In this document: one piece after another, positions 10,094 to 19,473 of the stretch
How positions within the stretch are numbered: the first letter of the stretch is position 1
How the letters are laid out: every line of letters starts with the position of its first letter
Assembly: GCF_015356115.1 (NCBI RefSeq)
Contig: NZ_CP063056.1
Span: 2,108,001 to 2,172,000, forward strand
Length of the DNA: 64,000 nt
DNA from: Rodentibacter haemolyticus
GTDB lineage: Bacteria > Pseudomonadota > Gammaproteobacteria > Enterobacterales > Pasteurellaceae
Direction of reading: 5' to 3'
Notes under the pieces: model-generated
What the model was told of the DNA's origin: nothing
Database searches by the model: none
What the model saw: the letters and a program-made list of their open reading frames with translations, nothing else
Translations under genes and position numbers: made by a program

Positions 10094-12733
10094 TCAATGC
10101 GTGTGTTTTTTTCGGCGACGTTGATTCCAGCCGACTGCGGCAATAATCAACAAGCCCGGTATAAACATCCATTCTTTTGCTAAAGAAACCATCGGTAGGG
10201 ATACGTCGATAATGGTTTGATCCCAATTTAAACCGGCTTTTGCCGCAGGGGAATCCACTTCAACCATATCAATGATGACTTTATCAATTTGTTTTCCTTC
10301 TATTTCAATTTTTTCTTGGGTATTTAACAGCGTCAAACCCAGATTTTGTAATCGTTGTTCACTATTTTTTCCTTCAGGCACGGATAGCTGCGAATAAAAT
10401 GCAATATCTTTGCCATAGGGGTTAGTACCGGATACTTTAAGAAGAATATTTTGTCCGACGGGTATTTTCTCTAATTCTTGTTCCAAGTGTATCGGCTCAA
10501 TATGGCGTGAAGTCGGGGAAATGTATTCCATAAAAAATCCGGGGCGGAAAACGATGAATGCTCCGAGTATAAGCAATGCGGTTTCCCACCATTTATTTTT
10601 TACTAAAAAGTGATTCATTGTTGCAGCTGTGAATGCCAAGATAGCCAAGGTTGATACGATGGCTACCATCGCCCCTTTCGCCCAACCCACATCAATTAAT
10701 AATAAATCGGTATTAAAAATAAAGAGGAAGGGGAGGATTGCTGTTCTTAGACTATAAAAAAATGCCACTATACCTGTTTTTATCGGATTTCCACCGGACA
10801 CCGCTGCAGCGGCAAAAGAGGCTAATCCGACAGGTGGTGTTACATCCGCCATAATACCGAAATAAAATACGAATAAATGCACCGCAATCAGTGGAACAAT
10901 TAAACCGTTTTGTTTGCCTACCTCGACAATGACTAACGCCATTAATGATGAGACTACAATATAGTTAGCGGTAGTCGGTAAGCCCATACCCAAAATGAGA
11001 CTGAATACGGCAACCAAAACCAACATGAGTAGGATATTTCCCATCGACAATGTTTCGATAATGCCGGATAGTTGAACGCCGAATCCGGTTAGGGATACCA
11101 CACCGACAATGATACCGGCTGTTGCGGTAGCGATACCGATGCCGATCATATTTCTGGCTCCGGTTTCCAATCCTTGTATCAATGCATTGAAGCCTTCAAT
11201 AAATTGGGATTTTTTTACCGGTTGGTTGCGGAAATAATGCAATAACGGCTTTTGAGTCACCAAAATGACCGCCAGTGCAATTGTTCCCCAAAATGCGGAT
11301 AATCCTGGAGAGAGCATTTCCACCATTAAACACCAAATGAGTATGATAACCGGAATTAAAAAATGTAAACCGGCATTAACGGTTGGCTTGGTTGAAGGGA
11401 GCTGAACGATAGGTGCATTGGGATCATCAATTTCCAAATCGGGAAATGCAGCGACACGGCGGATTAATAATAAATAAATGACGCTGAGTAGCAAACAAAC
11501 GATGAGGAAAGCATAATCGGGGGTGACGGTTTTTATCCAACCCAAACTAAAATGAGTAACAAGGCTTAACCCGATAACGACTAAAAGTGCGGTCATTATT
11601 TTCAATAAGGTTATTAAAATAGGGCTTGGTTGGTCTGTGCGAGATAAGCCTTTTAGGTTCATTTTTAAGGCTTCTAAATGTACGATATAAACCAATGCAA
11701 TATAGGAAATCAATGCAGGTAATGCGGCATGGGTGATGAGTTGGCTATATGGCATATTGACATATTCAATCATCAAAAATGCTGCAGCCCCCATGACCGG
11801 AGGCATAATTTGCCCGTTTACCGATGAGGCGACTTCTACCGCACCGGCTTTTTCCGCAGAGAAACCGACTCGTTTCATCATTGGGATGGTAAAAGTACCT
11901 GTGGTAACGACATTGGCAATCGAAGAGCCGGAAATTAATCCTGTTAAGCCTGAAGATACCACTGCTGCTTTCGCCGGGCCTCCACGTAGATGTCCCAAAT
12001 AGGCAAAAGCGGTCTTAATAAAATAGTTGCCTGCGCCGGCTTTATCTAACAATGCACCGAATAGTACAAATAAAAATACATATTTGGTTGATACCCCTAA
12101 AGCCACACCGAATACCCCTTCGGTTGTTACCCATTGTTGATTCACCATTTGTGATAATGTGCCTGAACGATGGCTGATAATCCAGTCTGCAGGTAGAAAT
12201 TGACCGAAATAGTTATATAACAAAAATACCGAGGCAATAATGACTAATGGTAATCCAAGACTTCTACGGCAAGCCTCAAGTAATAGCAGTACTCCTAAGC
12301 AGCCGGCGATAATATCTTGCGTATTGGGCGCACCAAAGCGAGTGACCAGGCTTTCATAGAAGAAAATGTAATAGGTACCTAAAAATGCGCCTAATAAGGC
12401 AAACAACCAATCGTGATAAGGAACTCTTTGCTTGGGAGAATTGGCGAAGGCGGGAAATGCTAAATAAGCGAGGAATAGTGCAAAAGCCAAATGAACGGAA
12501 CGGGCTTTGGTATCATCAATGACAACATTTAATTCCCACCCCCAAGTCCGAATGATTTCTTGTAGCCAAAATGGGAAAGGAGAAGTGTAATAGAGCTGGA
12601 ATACGGACCATAAAATGGCGGTAATTATAATCAGTTTTTTGGTGAAACCTTTTGGATTTCGTCCGCCTGCATCGTTTGATGCCACCATATCTTGCAGATC
12701 GTCATAATCTATTTTTTCAGATTTTAGCGACAT
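10094..12733 (-). CDS. TRAP transporter, fused 4TM/12TM permease with DUF3394-type tail
   Basis: An 879-residue membrane protein combining the small (DctQ-like) and large (DctM-like) TRAP subunits, the form used with TAXI binding proteins. After a short cytosolic N-terminus come many hydrophobic helices. The conserved stretch around residues 240-300 (SSGLTGLISGSSIANVVTTG, later PPVMGAAAF) is typical of the large subunit. The last 140 residues are a soluble, PDZ-like segment (VDSPAAKAGL), then a final helix and an RRRKKHTH end, matching TRAP fusions with DUF3394. It is co-directional with and downstream of the binding-protein gene. The substrate is unknown; organic acids such as glutamate or 2-oxoglutarate are possible. 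Confidence 0.92.
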   Translation of the reverse strand: MSLKSEKIDYDDLQDMVASNDAGGRNPKGFTKKLIIITAILWSVFQLYYTSPFPFWLQEIIRTWGWELNVVIDDTKARSVHLAFALFLAYLAFPAFANSPKQRVPYHDWLFALLGAFLGTYYIFFYESLVTRFGAPNTQDIIAGCLGVLLLLEACRRSLGLPLVIIASVFLLYNYFGQFLPADWIISHRSGTLSQMVNQQWVTTEGVFGVALGVSTKYVFLFVLFGALLDKAGAGNYFIKTAFAYLGHLRGGPAKAAVVSSGLTGLISGSSIANVVTTGTFTIPMMKRVGFSAEKAGAVEVASSVNGQIMPPVMGAAAFLMIEYVNMPYSQLITHAALPALISYIALVYIVHLEALKMNLKGLSRTDQPSPILITLLKIMTALLVVIGLSLVTHFSLGWIKTVTPDYAFLIVCLLLSVIYLLLIRRVAAFPDLEIDDPNAPIVQLPSTKPTVNAGLHFLIPVIILIWCLMVEMLSPGLSAFWGTIALAVILVTQKPLLHYFRNQPVKKSQFIEGFNALIQGLETGARNMIGIGIATATAGIIVGVVSLTGFGVQLSGIIETLSMGNILLMLVLVAVFSLILGMGLPTTANYIVVSSLMALVIVEVGKQNGLIVPLIAVHLFVFYFGIMADVTPPVGLASFAAAAVSGGNPIKTGIVAFFYSLRTAILPFLFIFNTDLLLIDVGWAKGAMVAIVSTLAILAFTAATMNHFLVKNKWWETALLILGAFIVFRPGFFMEYISPTSRHIEPIHLEQELEKIPVGQNILLKVSGTNPYGKDIAFYSQLSVPEGKNSEQRLQNLGLTLLNTQEKIEIEGKQIDKVIIDMVEVDSPAAKAGLNWDQTIIDVSLPMVSLAKEWMFIPGLLIIAAVGWNQRRRKKHTH

Positions 12734-12777
12734 AATAAAACCCTCCGAAAATAAAATATTAGCTGATAAACATAAAA

Positions 12778-12797
12778 AGGCAGGGGCTAGCCTGCCT
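12778..12797 (-). terminator. Intercistronic hairpin between TAXI gene and TRAP permease
   Basis: A perfect 7-bp inverted repeat (aggcagg/cctgcct), followed on the minus strand by a run of Ts. It lies in the gap between the binding-protein stop and the permease start. It probably acts as a leaky terminator or mRNA stabiliser that favours the binding protein. Confidence 0.6.
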
Positions 12798-12816
12798 AAA
12801 TATTAAGTAAAACGGA

Positions 12817-13791
12817 TTATTTTAACCAACCCCGTTCTTTATAATAACGAATAGCCCCCTCGTGCAAAGGTGCGGATAAGGCATTTTTAATCATTTCCTC
12901 TTCTTTTAGGTTTGCGAATGCAGGGTGTAATCGTTTGAAGCGATCAAAATTATCGAATACTGCTTTCACCACAGCATAAACACTGTCCGCATCGACATCA
13001 GCGGAGGTAACTAACGTGGCATAAACCCCGAAGGTTTCTACCGGATTATCCGTTCCTTTATATAACCCACCGGGAATTGTTGCTTTGGCGTAGTAAGGAT
13101 TATCTGCAACCAATTTATCAATTTCCGCACCTGTAATCGGGACCAGATGAGCATTACAGGATGCAGCCGCTTCTTTTAATGCACCGTTCGGATGACCGAC
13201 GTTATAAGTAATCGCATCTAAATTGTTATCGCACATTACTGATGCCATTTCTGAAGGTTTTAATTCAGAGGCGACTTTAAATTCTTTATCCGACCAACCT
13301 TTTGCCGCCAAAATGACATTCATCGTGGCACGCGTGCCGGATCCCGGATCACCGACATTTACTCGCTTACCTTTTAAATCATCGAATTGTTGAATAGCAG
13401 AATCGTCACGTGCCATTAGGGTAAATGGCTCAGGGTGAATAGAAAAGATTGCACGAAGTTTATCGTTTTTCTTACCTTCAAAAGAACTTGTGCCGTTATA
13501 AGCATGATATTGCCAGTCTGATTGCGCAATCCCCATTTCCATTTGATTAGCGGCGATTGCGTTTAAATTTGCAACTGATGCACCGGTTGAGGGGGCATTA
13601 CATTTAATTTGTGTTTTTGCCGTATCACGATTAACCAGCTGACAAATAGATTGTCCGACAACATAGTAAACTCCTGTTTGCCCACCGGTACCGATGGTAA
13701 CAAATTTGTCAGCGGCTTGTGCGGATATTGCACCCATTGCTAATACTGCTGCAAGAGAAAAAGCGAAATATTTTTTTGAGATAATTTTCAT
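12817..13791 (-). CDS. TAXI-family TRAP solute-binding protein
   Basis: Periplasmic binding protein of 324 residues that captures the substrate for the downstream fused TRAP permease. A signal peptide ends near residue 27 (AISAQAA). The mature start FVTIGTGGQTGVYYVVG is the classic TAXI opening, and NVGDPGSGTRATMNVIL marks the second substrate-binding segment. It is the first gene of the transporter operon and is divergent from metR across 309 bp. Ligand specificity cannot be read from the sequence. Confidence 0.93.
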   Translation of the reverse strand: MKIISKKYFAFSLAAVLAMGAISAQAADKFVTIGTGGQTGVYYVVGQSICQLVNRDTAKTQIKCNAPSTGASVANLNAIAANQMEMGIAQSDWQYHAYNGTSSFEGKKNDKLRAIFSIHPEPFTLMARDDSAIQQFDDLKGKRVNVGDPGSGTRATMNVILAAKGWSDKEFKVASELKPSEMASVMCDNNLDAITYNVGHPNGALKEAAASCNAHLVPITGAEIDKLVADNPYYAKATIPGGLYKGTDNPVETFGVYATLVTSADVDADSVYAVVKAVFDNFDRFKRLHPAFANLKEEEMIKNALSAPLHEGAIRYYKERGWLK

Positions 13792-14100
13792 AGATAAGCC
13801 CTCTTATGTAGAAGTTTTTTGGGAATGTTGTGATGCAACGATTACAAAATATACTGGTTTTCTAAGGCGCGCAATCGTTTTCTTTTGAAAATATGAGCTA
13901 TTTCACATTTTTTTAACATGGTAACTTTTCTTTAACTGGATATAAGTGCGTTAATCTGAACTTTGAATCCCTTGCATTTTCCATTTGATGCAGTTATTCA
14001 TCCGTTTCTATCTTTGATAGAAAGGGTTTCTTACTTTAATTTTTTTCATTTTGGAGTATCATATAATTCATTCAGTTTACAATTTTTATGCTTTTTTCTA
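13792..14100. promoter_or_regulatory. Divergent intergenic region, TAXI operon / metR
   Basis: 309 bp holding the promoters of two divergent units. A perfect TATAAT at 14062-14067 sits 33 bases before metR. An AT-rich box (TATATT on the minus strand near 13850) could serve the transporter. No strong dyad, CRP site or riboswitch was found. Confidence 0.45.
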
Positions 14101-15027
14101 ATGAAGCCCACATTTCTTGAAATTCGACATCTTAAAACACTCCTTGCTTTAAAAGAAACCGGTAGCGTTTCTGCCGCCGCTAAACGGGTTTATCTCACTC
14201 AATCTGCGCTTTCTCATCAAATAAAACTGATTGAAGAGCAATTTGGTCTGCCTTTATTTGAGCGTAAAAGTAATCCCCTGTGCTTTACCACAGCGGGGGA
14301 GCGTCTGATTCGTCTTGCAAATGAGGTGATGCCGAAAGTGATTGATGCTGAGCGGGATTTGATTCGTGTCAAGCACGGTGATGCCGGACAGTTGCGTATT
14401 GCGGTGGAATGCCACACTTGTTTCGATTGGTTAATGCCGGCAATGGATGAATTTAGGGAGCATTGGCCTTTAGTTGAATTGGATATCGTGTCAGGTTTTC
14501 ATACGGATCCGATTGGATTGTTGCTTTCTCATCGAGCTGATTGTGTGATTGTATCTGAAGTTGAAACCAATGATGATGTGATTTTTAAACCGCTTTTTTC
14601 TTATGAAATGGTGGGGATTTGCGCAAAAGATCATCCCTTAGCGACAAAAGAAATTTGGGAAGCGGAAGATTTTGCAGATGAAACTTGGGTAACTTATCCC
14701 GTATCGGACGATATGTTGGATTTATTGCGTAAGGTGTTGAAGCCGAAAGGCATTAATCCTACACGTCGAACAACGGAGCTTACTATTGCTATGATTCAGT
14801 TGGTTGCAAGTCGCCGAGGCATTGCAACGGTGCCTTATTGGGCGGCATTGCCTTATTTGGAAAAAGGCTATGTGGTGGCGAGAAAAGTAACCCACGAGGG
14901 GTTATTCAGTGATTTGTATGTGGCGATTCGTAAGGAAGACGAAAGTGTCGGTTATTTAGATGATTTTTATCAAACGGTTAAATCGCAAAGTTTTTCAACC
15001 TTACCCGGGTTATCCGTTTTAGAATGA
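14101..15027 (+). CDS. metR: LysR-type regulator MetR
   Basis: Homocysteine-responsive transcription activator of methionine-pathway genes. The 308-residue product starts at ATG 14101 (MKPTFLEIRHL, the family start); the open frame upstream of it is not coding. A winged helix-turn-helix occupies residues 1-60 (SVSAAAKRVYLTQSALSHQI). The effector domain has the MetR-typical VECHTCFDWLMPAMDEFR segment around residues 100-118. It is 11 bp from azlC, as in H. influenzae, so it may be cotranscribed with azlCD or control them. It could also regulate the divergent transporter. Confidence 0.93.
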   Translation: MKPTFLEIRHLKTLLALKETGSVSAAAKRVYLTQSALSHQIKLIEEQFGLPLFERKSNPLCFTTAGERLIRLANEVMPKVIDAERDLIRVKHGDAGQLRIAVECHTCFDWLMPAMDEFREHWPLVELDIVSGFHTDPIGLLLSHRADCVIVSEVETNDDVIFKPLFSYEMVGICAKDHPLATKEIWEAEDFADETWVTYPVSDDMLDLLRKVLKPKGINPTRRTTELTIAMIQLVASRRGIATVPYWAALPYLEKGYVVARKVTHEGLFSDLYVAIRKEDESVGYLDDFYQTVKSQSFSTLPGLSVLE

Positions 15028-15038
15028 GAGGATAATAA

Positions 15039-15761
15039 ATGAATTTTACTCCTCCACATCCTATTCGTGAGGCGGCCAAGGCTGCCTTTCCTTATAGTGT
15101 TCCAATGATAGCAGGCTTTCTTTTTCTTGGTATCGCCTATGGTATTTATATGAAAGCGCTTGGTTTCGGCGTTTTATATCCTATGCTGATGACGTTATTA
15201 ATTTATGCCGGTTCCGTAGAATTTATCGCGGCGGGAGCATTGATTGCACCCTTTTCTCCGTTAAGTGTATTTCTGATTACGTTAATGGTGAGTGGTCGTC
15301 AAATTTTTTATGCCATTTCTATGTTAGAAAAATACGGAGCACAACTTGGCAAAAAGCGTTGGTATTTAATCAGCTCGCTGGTTGATGAATCTTTTTCTCT
15401 TAATTATATGGCAAAAATACCACCGCACTTAGATAAAGGCTGGTATATGTTTTTTGTCAGTTTATATTTACATATTTATTGGGTGATCGGTGGAACCATT
15501 GGGAACTTGTTTGGTGAAATTCTGCCTTTCGATTTGAAAGGGGTAGAATTTGCGATGACCGCGCTTTTCTTGGTTATTTTTGCTGAAAATTGGTTGAAAG
15601 AAAAATCCCACGAAAGTTCTTTAATCGGTTTGGGTATTGCATTTGTCTCATTACTTATTGTCGGAAAAGAACATTTTCTTATTCCCGCTTTAATCGGCAT
15701 TTGGATTGTTTTAACGGTACGTCGCCCGAAATTAAAGACAAAATTGGAGTCATTAAAATGA
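15039..15761 (+). CDS. azlC: AzlC-family branched-chain amino acid exporter, large subunit
   Basis: Inner-membrane protein of 240 residues with about seven hydrophobic helices. It has the family motifs FPYSVPMIAGFLFLGIAYGI near the N-terminus and SGRQIFYAISML in the middle. AzlC proteins pair with AzlD to export branched-chain amino acids or analogues (in E. coli YgaZ/YgaH, valine and methionine). The stop overlaps the azlD start as ATGA, indicating translational coupling. Its place next to metR suggests a methionine-related substrate; this is inference. Confidence 0.9.
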   Translation: MNFTPPHPIREAAKAAFPYSVPMIAGFLFLGIAYGIYMKALGFGVLYPMLMTLLIYAGSVEFIAAGALIAPFSPLSVFLITLMVSGRQIFYAISMLEKYGAQLGKKRWYLISSLVDESFSLNYMAKIPPHLDKGWYMFFVSLYLHIYWVIGGTIGNLFGEILPFDLKGVEFAMTALFLVIFAENWLKEKSHESSLIGLGIAFVSLLIVGKEHFLIPALIGIWIVLTVRRPKLKTKLESLK

Positions 15762-16087
15762 CCTTAACCGAACAGATTATTACAGTCGGAGTGTGTATCT
15801 TAGCGGTACAGCTTACCCGTTTATTGCCATTCTGGATTTTTCCGGCTAACCGTCCGATTCCTGAGTATATTCGCTATCTCGGTAAAGTTTTTCCGGCAGC
15901 GATGTTCGGGATGTTAGTCATATATTGTTACAAGAATATTGATATTTTTAATGGACATCACGGCATTCCGGATTTTCTCGCCGGCATATTAGTGCTTGTA
16001 TTACATTTTTGGAAAAAGAATATGTTTCTCTCCATTGCGGCGGGAACAATCTTTTATATGGTTTTAGTACAAAGCGTGTTTATTTAA
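15758..16087 (+). CDS. azlD: AzlD-family branched-chain amino acid exporter, small subunit
   Basis: A 109-residue membrane protein with four hydrophobic helices and the AzlD pattern AVQLTRLLPFWIF, then IRYLGKVFPAAMFGMLV. The start is ATG 15758, overlapping the azlC stop and preceded by TTGGAG; the longer upstream frame is inside azlC. It partners AzlC. No terminator is obvious after it, only an uptake signal near 16150. Confidence 0.9.
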   Translation: MTLTEQIITVGVCILAVQLTRLLPFWIFPANRPIPEYIRYLGKVFPAAMFGMLVIYCYKNIDIFNGHHGIPDFLAGILVLVLHFWKKNMFLSIAAGTIFYMVLVQSVFI

Positions 16088-16182
16088 TTTCTGCTTTTCG
16101 GTGAAATAAAAAGGTTTTAAATCGTGAGGTTTAATATTCACCCGATTTTTTGACCGCACTTTTTTAACTTTCAACTTTGCTT

Positions 16183-16560
16183 TTCTTAGATCAGAAAAAC
16201 ATACGGCAATATATTCATTACGCCGGCAGTGCTTACGGCTAAAATCATTTTAGATGCACCAAACATTAATCCTTGGTTCTCACCTTTATCCCGTTTCACC
16301 AAAATATTTGCAAGCGCGGTATTCGCAAACAAGCTGATAATTGAAAAAATCCCGAGGTAAAGAAATACGAATATACTCCCTACCGAAACACAGCGTCGCA
16401 AGCAGTAAAAATGGATAACTATGTGTCGTAATTAAACAAAGAATACGCTTTGTACTGCGGTGGTATAAGCAAGCCCGGAGAAGTCAGTATTCGTGCCGTG
16501 AAATATAAAGATAAACAAAGAATTAAATGTATGACACTGAAAAATGCCTCTTGATTTTAG
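16183..16560 (-). pseudogene. Decayed integral-membrane protein gene
   Basis: Three successive frames on the minus strand give one continuous hydrophobic protein. The first runs from 16560 to a stop at 16432 (FNSLFIFIFHGTNTDFSG, then LAYTTAVQSVFFV). The second continues LITTHSYPFLLLATLCF. The third is the 71-codon frame 16186-16401 (FVFLYLGIFSIISLFANTAL, ending NILPYVFLI). At least two frameshifts separate them, and the 5' end is missing. The pattern suggests the C-terminal part of a lost transporter. The family was not identified. Confidence 0.5.
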
Positions 16561-16631
16561 TTTATATAAAATGGAAGGATATACCTAAGTCTTTTAGATT
16601 AATTTCCGAATAAAAGTGCGGTTAAAAAATT

Positions 16632-16659
16632 CGGTGTTATGTAAGCAAATGCACAAAGT
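16632..16659. repeat. Repeat family A terminus fragment
   Basis: CGGTGTTATGTAAGCAAATG followed by CACAAAG, resembling the family A end together with the TTGCACAAAG sequence next to it in other copies. No second end is found. An uptake signal lies just upstream at about 16614. Confidence 0.4.
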
Positions 16660-16713
16660 TGAAATAATATGAACCATGGTAACTGTGTTTATTCAAAAAA
16701 TTTAACCGATGTT

Positions 16714-17748
16714 TTATATTTCGAATAACACGGGTGTATCTTCACTGATGTGGCAACGAACCTGTTGTCCCACATTAAAAGCTTCTACACTCTGAACATT
16801 GAGGATGGTCTGCTTAAACTGAACCTGATAGTGGTAAAAATGTCCGTAAAAATGTTGGCTCAAGATTTTCGCTTGCCCATTTAAATCGGGGTGAATTTGG
16901 ATATGTTGTGGGCGAATGAGCCAATCTAATTTCACCTTTTCAGCTACCTCTTGTCCATTGGCAAGGCAAAGTGGGGCGGTGAAAATATGCTCACCCAGTG
17001 GGGAAATTAACCGGTTTCCTTCCCGATAACAAGATAGATAATTGGTATTCCCTAAAAACTCTGCCACAAACTTTGTGGTTGGGGTGTGATAAAGCGCCGT
17101 TGCCGTGCCGATTTGTAAAATTTTGCCTTGCGCCATTAAGGCTAATTTATCCGCAAAGGCAAAAGCCTCCTCTTTACTATGGGTAACGAAAATCGCAGGG
17201 ACGTTTTGTTGCTTTAAAATCGCTTTAATTTCCCTGATCATCTTTTGTCGTACTTGGCTGTCAATGTTGGAAAAAGGTTCATCAAGTAAGAGCAGATGAG
17301 GCTTACATGCCAAGGCTCGGGCAATTGCCACCCGCTGTTGTTGTCCCCCTGAAAGCTCGTGCGGATAACGATCTAATAGCCTATTTAAACGTACTAGTTC
17401 AGCCATTTCATTCACGATCTGTTGTTTTTCGGCGGGTGTTTTTCCGTTCAGTCCAAAGGCGATATTTTCTTGTACGGAAAGATGTGGAAAGAGAGCATAA
17501 TCTTGAAAAATTAAGCCGATTTGACGATTTTCGGTCGGAATTGACGTAAGATCTTTACCATTTAATAAAATTCGACCGTTTGTAATCGGCTGTAAGCCCG
17601 CAATGGCTTTGAGTAATGTTGTTTTGCCGCAACCGCTTGCTCCCAACAAACAGAGAATTTCATTCTCCTGCATGGTTAAATCAAGCTGTTGTAAAATCGG
17701 TTGCGAGCCATAATGAACATTGAGGGCGTAAATTTGTAAACTTTTCAT
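16714..17748 (-). CDS. fbpC: Ferric iron ABC transporter, ATP-binding protein
   Basis: A 344-residue ATPase that powers Fe3+ import across the inner membrane with FbpB. Walker A is GASGCGKTT (residues 36-44), the signature is LSGGQQQRVAIARAL, and Walker B is LLLLDEPFSNID, followed by the H-loop VTHSKEEA. The C-terminal 110 residues form the regulatory domain seen in FbpC/PotA-type ATPases. It is the last gene of the operon, and its start abuts the fbpB stop (both use 17748). Confidence 0.93.
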   Translation of the reverse strand: MKSLQIYALNVHYGSQPILQQLDLTMQENEILCLLGASGCGKTTLLKAIAGLQPITNGRILLNGKDLTSIPTENRQIGLIFQDYALFPHLSVQENIAFGLNGKTPAEKQQIVNEMAELVRLNRLLDRYPHELSGGQQQRVAIARALACKPHLLLLDEPFSNIDSQVRQKMIREIKAILKQQNVPAIFVTHSKEEAFAFADKLALMAQGKILQIGTATALYHTPTTKFVAEFLGNTNYLSCYREGNRLISPLGEHIFTAPLCLANGQEVAEKVKLDWLIRPQHIQIHPDLNGQAKILSQHFYGHFYHYQVQFKQTILNVQSVEAFNVGQQVRCHISEDTPVLFEI

Positions 17749-19415
17749 TATTCGGTTTTCCGGTTAGAGGTCAGCGAGCGGGTAAGCCACATCACAGGTA
17801 CAAGCCCTACTAACACTAGTGTAATAGCAGGGAGAGCGGCTTGTTCGAGTTGCTCATCTGAGGTAAAGGTAAAAACGTGGGTAGCAAGGGTGTCAAAGTT
17901 AAATGGACGGAGTAAGAGTGAGGCATTTAACTCTTTCATACTTTCAATAAATACCATTAAAAGTGCGGTCAAAATTCCCTTAGAAAGTAGTGGAAAATGG
18001 ACTTTCCGCAACATCTTCAAACCATTATGGCCCAGTGTTCGGCTTGCCATATCCAAGGCGGGGGAAATTTTGTTCATTGAGGTTTCAATGCCGCCTATCG
18101 CCATTGCTGAAAATCGCATCATATATGCTGAGACTAACGCAAACATTGAGCCTGAAAAAATCAGTCCTACAGGGGAAAGCCCAAGCCATTGTAGCAGGCT
18201 GTGGAGAAGGTGATCCGCCTGTGAATAAGGGATTAAAATGCCAATTGCCAACACCGTACCCGGCACGGCATAACCGAGGCTTGAAAGTTGTAACCCGAGT
18301 CGAGTAATGCGCTGTCGGGAAGGGGATCGTTGCCACATTAATCGGTTAAAAAAATGCAAACATAACGCCAAGGCGACACACAAAAAGGCAGAGGTGAATG
18401 ATACCAATAAACTATGGGAGGCATACTCCCAAAAACGGCTTGTTGCATTGAGATCAAAATAAAGCACTGCCCAGTAAATCAATTTCCCGAAAGGAATAAA
18501 AAACGCCACGCTGACTAACCCCCAGCAATAGCCTTGAGCCAACCATAATTTTAGCCCTGCCAAGGGTTTAAGCGGTTGCGTTTTTTCATAGCCTCGTTGG
18601 TAGATTTTTTGGCGGTGGCGGCTGTAGCGCTCTAACATCAGCAAGCTAAAAATTATCAACAGCATTAGTAAAGAGATGTGACTTGCCGAACCTAAATCTC
18701 CGAAGCCGAGCCAAGTGTCATATACAGCAGTGGTGAGCGTTGGCACAGCGAAATAGGAGACCGTACCAAAATCTCCCAACGTTTCCATTGCCACCAATGC
18801 CGCTCCCACCATCATTGCCGGGCGGATTAACGGGAAAATCACCTGACGAAATAAGCGTCCACGGCCTGCACCAAGCATTTTGGCACTTTGGATTAGGTTT
18901 TCCGATTGCTCAAGCAAAGCGACTCGTACCAATAAAAAGATGTAAGGATAAAGCACTAGCGCCAAGATAAAACATGCCCCACCGAGGGTTCGAATGGCAG
19001 GAAAATAATAATCTTGAGCCGTTACCCAGCCGAATTGTTCTCGCAAAAAAGATTGAACCACACCCGGATAATCTAGCAATGTGGTATAAAGATATCCGAC
19101 TAAATACGCCGGCATTGCCAGCGGTAGGCAGAGTAGCCATTGTAGGATTTTTTGTCCTCTAAATTGATAGCAAGAAACAATCCACGCACTTGGCAATGCC
19201 AACAACAAACTTAAGCTCACCGTCCCCAGCACTAGCCAAAGGGAATTCAGTACATAATCTACCAGTACCGTTTGCCAAAGATGTTGCAAATGTTGCCAAT
19301 CGGCTTGCCAGGCTTGATACACAATGGCTGAAATCGGCAACACAAAAAACAAGACTATGAGAAAGGCAATGAAACCCCAGATTTTCGTGTATAAAAAGGA
19401 AAAACAATCACGCAT
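17748..19415 (-). CDS. fbpB: Ferric iron ABC transporter, duplicated permease
   Basis: A 555-residue permease with two fused halves, each of about six helices. EAA-type loops are near residues 180-200 (SAKMLGAGRGRLFRQVIFP) and 450-470 (MASRTLGHNGLKMLRKVHFP). This duplicated form is standard for FbpB/AfuB iron permeases and means one polypeptide makes the whole channel. It lies 58 bp downstream of fbpA, separated by a hairpin. Uptake signal near 17961 within the gene. Confidence 0.93.
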   Translation of the reverse strand: MRDCFSFLYTKIWGFIAFLIVLFFVLPISAIVYQAWQADWQHLQHLWQTVLVDYVLNSLWLVLGTVSLSLLLALPSAWIVSCYQFRGQKILQWLLCLPLAMPAYLVGYLYTTLLDYPGVVQSFLREQFGWVTAQDYYFPAIRTLGGACFILALVLYPYIFLLVRVALLEQSENLIQSAKMLGAGRGRLFRQVIFPLIRPAMMVGAALVAMETLGDFGTVSYFAVPTLTTAVYDTWLGFGDLGSASHISLLMLLIIFSLLMLERYSRHRQKIYQRGYEKTQPLKPLAGLKLWLAQGYCWGLVSVAFFIPFGKLIYWAVLYFDLNATSRFWEYASHSLLVSFTSAFLCVALALCLHFFNRLMWQRSPSRQRITRLGLQLSSLGYAVPGTVLAIGILIPYSQADHLLHSLLQWLGLSPVGLIFSGSMFALVSAYMMRFSAMAIGGIETSMNKISPALDMASRTLGHNGLKMLRKVHFPLLSKGILTALLMVFIESMKELNASLLLRPFNFDTLATHVFTFTSDEQLEQAALPAITLVLVGLVPVMWLTRSLTSNRKTE

Positions 19416-19429
19416 TTTAGAAAATCCAA

Positions 19430-19460
19430 AAGGCGGCTTAATGAATTAAGTCGCCTTTTT
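19430..19460 (-). terminator. Intercistronic hairpin between fbpA and fbpB
   Basis: A 12-bp inverted repeat (19430-19441 with 19446-19457, one G-T pair) lies in the 58-bp gap. It would reduce or stabilise transcripts so that FbpA is made in excess over the permease, a common arrangement in binding-protein operons. Confidence 0.65.
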
Positions 19461-19473
19461 TAAACCGGTTTAA

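Noticed and set aside
13895..13915. CRP site in the TAXI-metR intergenic region
   Set aside because: TGAGC and TCACA half-sites are present, but the spacing is two bases too short for CRP.
13963..14100. N-terminal extension of MetR
   Set aside because: The helix-turn-helix domain starts right after ATG 14101, the usual family start, and the upstream part is AT-rich promoter DNA.
16186..16401. Intact 71-residue membrane protein gene
   Set aside because: Neighbouring frames continue the same hydrophobic protein upstream, so it is better read as part of a frameshifted pseudogene.
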